6,384 nt of DNA from Candidatus Hodarchaeota archaeon (GTDB lineage Archaea; Asgardarchaeota; Heimdallarchaeia; Hodarchaeales; YT1-057): assembly GCA_016839955.1 (NCBI GenBank), contig JAEOTI010000719.1:1-6384 (forward strand), read 5' to 3'. Under the pieces are notes generated by a model that searched no databases, had not been told where the DNA came from, and saw only the letters and a list, made by a program, of their open reading frames with translations. A program made the position numbers and the translations under genes. This document shows, piece after piece, positions 5,210-6,384 of this stretch (position 1 is the first letter of the stretch; each line of letters opens with the position of its first letter).

Positions 5210-6384
5210 TTACTGATCATCGCATTCCATCAAAGGTACACGATACAATCCTAACTTATGGCGAGTTCCTGAATGGATCTCAACTTCTTCCACATTAATC
5301 AAACCACTTTCATAGATGGTAATAACGTTAAATGTATTTAATCTCTTGGAGCGAATTTTCTTACTTGAGAATGTTCCAGCATTTACAAAAAGGGTATTTT
5401 CAACTTGCATTGTTGTAGCAAAATGTTCTAATCCTGATAAGACTAAAGGAACATTGTGATCAGTCATAAAACGTAGAACATCTCCAGCATCCTTTACAGC
5501 TCTCTTAAAATGGCTACGAGGAATAGGTAACACTGAATGATGCATTGCAACTAGGAAGAATTTGTATTTACCGAAGCAAGTGTATTCATGTTCAATCATT
5601 CGCATTCGACTCCTACCTACATGTCCAGAAGGATCAGCTCCTGTATTTATCCCTAAAACTCTAAGAAATTGATCTTCATATATTGGATCCAAGGGACCTA
5701 TTTGCTGAACCCAAATTTCACGTCCAAAAGGTTGTAAATCTCTTGTACCTGGGACGATTATATATGGTACTCCTTGATCTCTTAATTCTTTTAGCTTCAG
5801 CTTAGCTATACCAAAATCTTCTGGGTAGGAATCGTTTGTTAAGTCACCTGTATGAATCAAAACATCAGGTTTTTCCCTAATCATCATCTTGATACCGACA
5901 TCATATACCTTGGAAAGGAAGTCATTACCAGATGTGAAATGAGTATCAGAAAAATGACAAATTTTACTGAAGATTTTTTCACCAGGAGTAATGTAGGTAG
6001 TTCTATTGGAAAGTTCTCCCTTCCAAATTGGTTTTACTTCATTTGAGGGATCTAAGAATGTTGAATATCTATCTACACCAACAAATTGTACACTAATCTC
6101 CTTATCCTTTATTCTAATATCAACAAAAGTATGACCAGCCATTCCACGCGTTTTAAAACTGCTAAAAGTTCCTGAGTTAATTAACAAAGCATTTCGCTCT
6201 CCATTGGAGAGAGTAAATACATTTGGAAAATGTCGATGTGCAGTTATCAAAATATCAATTCCCGCCTTCCAGATCACCCTTGAAATATTACCTGCATCAA
6301 GAATCATTGATCGTTCACGCCCCGTGGAAGGTATAGGGAAAAGGTGATGATGAAAACACAGGACCTTCACTACATCATCAGGGA
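5210..6384 (-). CDS. Tandem metallophosphoesterase, 5' end outside the window
   Basis: The minus-strand frame stays open through the right edge; the codons before GTG 6370 read P-D-D-V-V, so GTG is internal and the true start lies beyond the window. The visible part is the end of one calcineurin-like metallophosphoesterase domain followed by a full second one. Counted from GTG 6370, domain 1 keeps F-H-H-H-L-F-P-I-P (6-14), the loop S-T-G-R-E-R, and T-A-H-R-H-F (43-48), the GHxH position. Domain 2 (about 135-365) has H-F-S-D-T-H-F (D142, H144), T-G-D-L-T (D176), P-G-T-R-D (207-211), M-H-H-S-V-L-P-I-P (276-284) and S-G-L-E-H-F (312-317). The two copies match in series (HH-x-x-x-P-I-P, D-A-G, N-x-G-T-F-S-S), showing an internal duplication. 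Domain 2 has lost the Asn of GNHD (now Thr) and the first His of GHxH (now Leu). Family members hydrolyse phosphoesters with two metal ions; this one's substrate is not evident. No signal peptide is visible. Confidence 0.88.
   Translation of the reverse strand, partial: PDDVVKVLCFHHHLFPIPSTGRERSMILDAGNISRVIWKAGIDILITAHRHFPNVFTLSNGERNALLINSGTFSSFKTRGMAGHTFVDIRIKDKEISVQFVGVDRYSTFLDPSNEVKPIWKGELSNRTTYITPGEKIFSKICHFSDTHFTSGNDFLSKVYDVGIKMMIREKPDVLIHTGDLTNDSYPEDFGIAKLKLKELRDQGVPYIIVPGTRDLQPFGREIWVQQIGPLDPIYEDQFLRVLGINTGADPSGHVGRSRMRMIEHEYTCFGKYKFFLVAMHHSVLPIPRSHFKRAVKDAGDVLRFMTDHNVPLVLSGLEHFATTMQVENTLFVNAGTFSSKKIRSKRLNTFNVITIYESGLINVEEVEIHSGTRHKLGLYRVPLMECDDQ

Noticed and set aside
5194..5213. Inverted repeat GTAATA/TATTAC with an 8-base loop spanning the facing stop codons, as a two-way terminator
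   Set aside because: The stem is six A/T-rich pairs and archaeal termination relies mainly on T-runs, so it is not more than expected by chance in such AT-rich DNA.
5852..6046. Plus-strand ORF opposite the metallophosphoesterase
   Set aside because: It is antisense to conserved metallophosphoesterase motifs.
6368..6370. GTG as the true start of the metallophosphoesterase
   Set aside because: The frame continues upstream as P-D-D-V-V without a stop, and the protein would begin in the middle of a metallophosphoesterase domain.
1..6384. A defence, mobile-element or CRISPR locus
   Set aside because: No direct-repeat array, transposase, integrase, nuclease, toxin-antitoxin pair or reverse transcriptase motif was seen on either strand.

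Overview
This 6.4 kb window looks like AT-rich archaeal DNA. Shine-Dalgarno-like motifs of the GGTG, GAGGT and GGAGGA type stand before non-ATG starts. AT-rich TATA-like boxes lie at archaeal distances from some starts. The gene families point the same way: a stand-alone alpha subunit of NDP-forming acyl-CoA synthetase, a winged-helix regulator, an S8 protease held by a C-terminal membrane anchor, and a tandem metallophosphoesterase. An Asgard-type (Promethearchaeota) origin would fit, but this is only an impression and nothing here proves it.

Layout: (1) positions 1-202, minus strand, 5' end of a gene whose N-terminus resembles galactose-1-phosphate uridylyltransferase; (2) 234-1097, plus, a protein with two GNAT domains, divergent from gene 1 across only 31 bases; (3) 1195-1800, plus, a winged-helix transcriptional regulator, possibly preceded by a 27-codon leader ORF at 1104-1187; (4) 1826-3232, minus, acyl-CoA synthetase alpha subunit, convergent with gene 3; (5) 3349-3954, plus, a small protein with two membrane segments and a possible PH-like C-terminal domain; (6) 4038-5207, plus, a subtilisin-family protease with signal peptide and membrane anchor; (7) 5210-6384, minus, a tandem metallophosphoesterase. 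Gene 7 stays open to the window edge, so its first domain is cut off there. Genes 6 and 7 have facing stop codons two bases apart.

The genes do not form an evident pathway. They read as a mosaic of single-gene units: envelope (5, 6), acyl-CoA energy metabolism (4), regulation and acetylation (2, 3) and phosphoesterase (7). I found no tRNA, rRNA, CRISPR array, insertion sequence or long DNA repeat. I saw no convincing new multi-gene system. The items most worth a second look are the metallophosphoesterase, whose second domain has lost metal-site residues while its first appears intact; the palindrome that seems to supply ribosome-binding sites to two divergent genes; the unusual start region at 3349-3366; and the protease without a propeptide.
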